From Pseudomonadota bacterium (GTDB lineage: Bacteria > Pseudomonadota > Gammaproteobacteria > Steroidobacterales > Rariloculaceae), in assembly GCA_009843005.1 (NCBI GenBank), contig VYEH01000358.1, positions 1 to 8,734 on the forward strand: a stretch of DNA of 8,734 nt, written 5' to 3'. The position numbers were made by a program, and so were the translations under genes. Every line of letters starts with the position of its first letter. Position 1 is the first letter of the stretch. The notes beneath the pieces were generated by a model that saw nothing but the letters and a program-made list of their open reading frames with translations, ran no database searches and had not been told where the DNA came from. This document shows positions 7,180-8,734 of the stretch, piece after piece.

Positions 7180-7185
7180 ATTGTA
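7180..7185 (-). promoter_or_regulatory. Possible -10 element for the copy C gene
   Basis: The minus strand reads TACAAT, five of six matches to the usual -10, about 57 bases before the chosen start. No clear -35 is seen at the usual distance, so this is weak. The palindrome at 7219-7230 would lie just upstream of such a promoter. Confidence 0.25.
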
Positions 7186-7210
7186 TCCGAGTATCGAATT
7201 AGGCTAGCAT
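7181..7210 (+). promoter_or_regulatory. Possible promoter of the TonB receptor gene
   Basis: TTGTAT (7181-7186) and TAGCAT (7205-7210) are separated by 18 bases. Transcription would start near 7217, so the operator at 7219-7230 would sit on the first transcribed bases, a position that allows repression. Neither box is a strong match, so this is tentative. Confidence 0.35.
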
Positions 7211-7218
7211 AGCCGTGG

Positions 7219-7230
7219 TTGTATATACAA
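7219..7230. promoter_or_regulatory. Candidate HutC-type operator, perfect palindrome
   Basis: TTGTATATACAA is its own reverse complement over all 12 bases. It contains GTATATAC, an exact fit to the GTMTAKAC core of HutC-subfamily operators and to the TGTA-N2-TACA pattern reported for HutC sites. A second 12-base palindrome, TACAAGCTTGTA (7226-7237), overlaps its right half. It lies between the divergent DUF6152 copy C and TonB receptor genes. The likely binder is the GntR protein encoded at 4084-4857. Confidence 0.7.
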
Positions 7231-7238
7231 GCTTGTAC

Positions 7239-7260
7239 GCTTGCCGCCATGCGGCAAAGC
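7239..7260 (+). promoter_or_regulatory. Leader hairpin before the TonB receptor start
   Basis: TTGCCGC (7241-7247) pairs perfectly with GCGGCAA (7251-7257) around a 3-base loop; two more G-C pairs form outside if one A is bulged. TTTTT follows at 7265-7269, five to eight bases downstream, and the strong ribosome site of the receptor lies about 40 bases further on. It could be an attenuator or a messenger-stabilising structure; the gap before the T run argues against a standard terminator. Confidence 0.4.
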
Positions 7261-7311
7261 TCGGTTTTTCGCGAACGATTACAAGCAGGAACAATAGTGG
7301 AGGAGAACCAA

Positions 7312-8734
7312 ATGAGACCCATCATCGTTTTTCCATCAATGGCCCTGGTAGTGTTGGTTGTCGGGCTCGCCGGTACCCCTGACGACGCAAGGGCGCAGGA
7401 GGCTGCCGTTCTCGAAGAAATCATCGTTACGGCTGCCAAAAGGGAGACGAATCTTCAGGACACGCCCATAGCCATTACCGCCCTGACCGGCGACATGCTC
7501 GACTCTTTCAACATCCAGTCCAGCCACGACATGATCAGCTCCGTGATTGGCCTTGAGGGAACGCTGACCGCGGGCAACCTGGCCCTGGCGATTCGCGGCG
7601 TCAATAGCGAAAACACGGACGTGACCTCGGACCCGACCGTTGCCTTTCACATGGACGGCGTGTTCCGCGGTCGCCAGTCGGGAGGACTGGCGCTTTTCCA
7701 CGACATCCAGCGCGTCGAAACGCTGAAAGGACCCCAGGGTACGCTGTACGGGCGAAATGCCACGGCCGGCAGCATCAACGTCATCACCAACAAGCCCGTA
7801 CACAACACCGAAGGAAACATCGAGGTCCTTGCCGGCAACTACAACCGACTGGGCGTTCGCGGTGTTTTCAATACGTCAGTTGTCGAGGACACCCTTGCAG
7901 TGCGGTTTTCCTTTGTCGACGAAGACAGAGACGGCTATTTCGACAACGGTCCGGAAGTTGAACGACCCTACGGGGACTCGGTTGAGAGCGCCTACCGACT
8001 GCACGCCCTGATTACACCCAACGACCGGCTGTCCGTGCTACTGACTGCCGACTATCAGGGACGAGGGGGTACCGGCCAGGGAACCAACGTCCTGCGAGGA
8101 GCGGACGACGTGCTGGCAACCGATCTTCCCGACCCGCACACGGTCCTGCTGAATCGCGAGGGTTTTCGCGATGATCAATTCAGGACCCTGAAGGTTGAAG
8201 TGAACCACGGTTTCGAGAATGCGGACCTCACTTACATCGGCGCTCACTATGAGAGCGACGTGAACTTCGGACTCGATTTCGACCGGACCAATGTTGCGAG
8301 GGATCCACTGGATATTCAGAACGGCAGCGAGCAGTTGTCGCACGAGATCAGATTGGCTTCCAACGGCGACGGTCCACTGCAGTGGCTGGGTGGTTTGTAT
8401 CAGCTCGATGAGGACGCCTCGCGTTTTGTGCAACTGCAAATCGCGCGTTTTGGCGTGACATCTGCAACCGATATCCCGAACTACACGGTGAACTCCACAG
8501 CCGTCTTTGGCCAGGGCACGTACAGCGTTTCGGATACGTTCCGGATTACGGCGGGTCTTCGTTATTCCGATGACGAGAAATCCCAGACGGATACCGTTTA
8601 CAACCGAACGAGCAGATTCGGCACGTCAATGATCACCGTAAGCAATGCGGGCAGTTGGAGCTCGACGGACTGGACGCTGGGGGTCGACTGGAATCCATCC
8701 GACGACTCGATGATCTACGCCAAAATCGGAACGG
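7312..8734 (+). CDS. TonB-dependent outer-membrane receptor, 3' partial
   Basis: The frame runs from ATG 7312 to the right edge without a stop: 474 full codons, roughly the first 60% of a usual receptor. GGAGGAG sits six bases before the ATG, a strong ribosome site that settles the start. Residues 1-28 are a Sec signal ending ARA before QE. The TonB box EEIIVTA is at 35-41, followed by KRETNLQDTPIAIT. The plug domain fills about 45-160 and includes HMDGVFRGR and the hallmark GPQGTLYGRNATAGSINV (from 140). Alternating amphipathic strands of the beta-barrel follow. Family role: energy-dependent import of siderophores, vitamin, sugar or other bulky ligands using TonB-ExbBD. The substrate is not visible, and no Fur box was recognised upstream. 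The HutC-type operator just before it points to ligand-responsive control rather than, or besides, iron control. Confidence 0.93.
   Translation, partial: MRPIIVFPSMALVVLVVGLAGTPDDARAQEAAVLEEIIVTAAKRETNLQDTPIAITALTGDMLDSFNIQSSHDMISSVIGLEGTLTAGNLALAIRGVNSENTDVTSDPTVAFHMDGVFRGRQSGGLALFHDIQRVETLKGPQGTLYGRNATAGSINVITNKPVHNTEGNIEVLAGNYNRLGVRGVFNTSVVEDTLAVRFSFVDEDRDGYFDNGPEVERPYGDSVESAYRLHALITPNDRLSVLLTADYQGRGGTGQGTNVLRGADDVLATDLPDPHTVLLNREGFRDDQFRTLKVEVNHGFENADLTYIGAHYESDVNFGLDFDRTNVARDPLDIQNGSEQLSHEIRLASNGDGPLQWLGGLYQLDEDASRFVQLQIARFGVTSATDIPNYTVNSTAVFGQGTYSVSDTFRITAGLRYSDDEKSQTDTVYNRTSRFGTSMITVSNAGSWSSTDWTLGVDWNPSDDSMIYAKIGT

Noticed and set aside
7336..7803. 155-codon minus-strand open frame inside the TonB receptor
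   Set aside because: Antisense to the TonB box and plug region, which are unmistakable in the plus-strand frame.

Overview
The window looks like chromosomal DNA of a GC-rich Gram-negative bacterium, most likely a proteobacterium with the outer-membrane TonB lifestyle common in marine or soil Gammaproteobacteria and Sphingomonad-like groups. The support is a TonB-dependent receptor with a typical N-terminal TonB box and plug, several Sec signal peptides, PepSY-type inner-membrane proteins and a HutC-type GntR regulator. No species can be named from the sequence alone. I saw no mobile element, CRISPR array, tRNA or rRNA. Every stretch longer than about 200 bases is filled by a credible gene.

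Layout. (1) Positions 2-1407, plus strand: two tandem PepSY-associated membrane proteins. The first is cut by the window edge, and the second overlaps it by ATGA and carries a low-complexity Ala/Ser/Gly/Met-rich insert. (2) Positions 1480-4857, minus strand: a compact three-gene unit read from right to left. It encodes a HutC-like GntR regulator, a secreted two-part DUF6152-type protein (start overlaps the regulator stop by ATGA) and, 61 bases further on, a DHA2-type MFS exporter. (3) Positions 5053-5589, plus strand: a small secreted protein of unknown function, divergent from the regulator. (4) Positions 5647-7123, minus strand: two more DUF6152-type secreted proteins, one short and one long. 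(5) From 7312 to the right edge, plus strand: the first 474 residues of a TonB-dependent receptor, divergent from the long DUF6152 gene.

Regulation. A perfect palindrome TTGTATATACAA (7219-7230) lies between the receptor and the long DUF6152 gene. A near copy, TTGTCTATACAG (4915-4926), lies just upstream of the regulator gene. Both fit the operator consensus published for the HutC subfamily (GTMTAKAC core). The simplest reading is that the GntR protein represses itself, its downstream DUF6152 and MFS genes, and the divergent receptor/DUF6152 pair, giving one small regulon spread over about 6 kb.

How the genes could work together (inference). An outer-membrane importer, three periplasmic DUF6152 proteins, a drug/metabolite exporter and PepSY membrane proteins, under one ligand-responsive repressor, suggest uptake and processing of a specific small ligand or metal complex with export of a related compound. 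All three DUF6152 proteins are predicted to start, after signal cleavage, with His-His-Ser, and all have an NPH motif 26-27 residues later. This is an arrangement worth testing for metal (copper) binding. No histidine-utilisation gene is present, so the regulator's effector is probably not assured to be urocanate.
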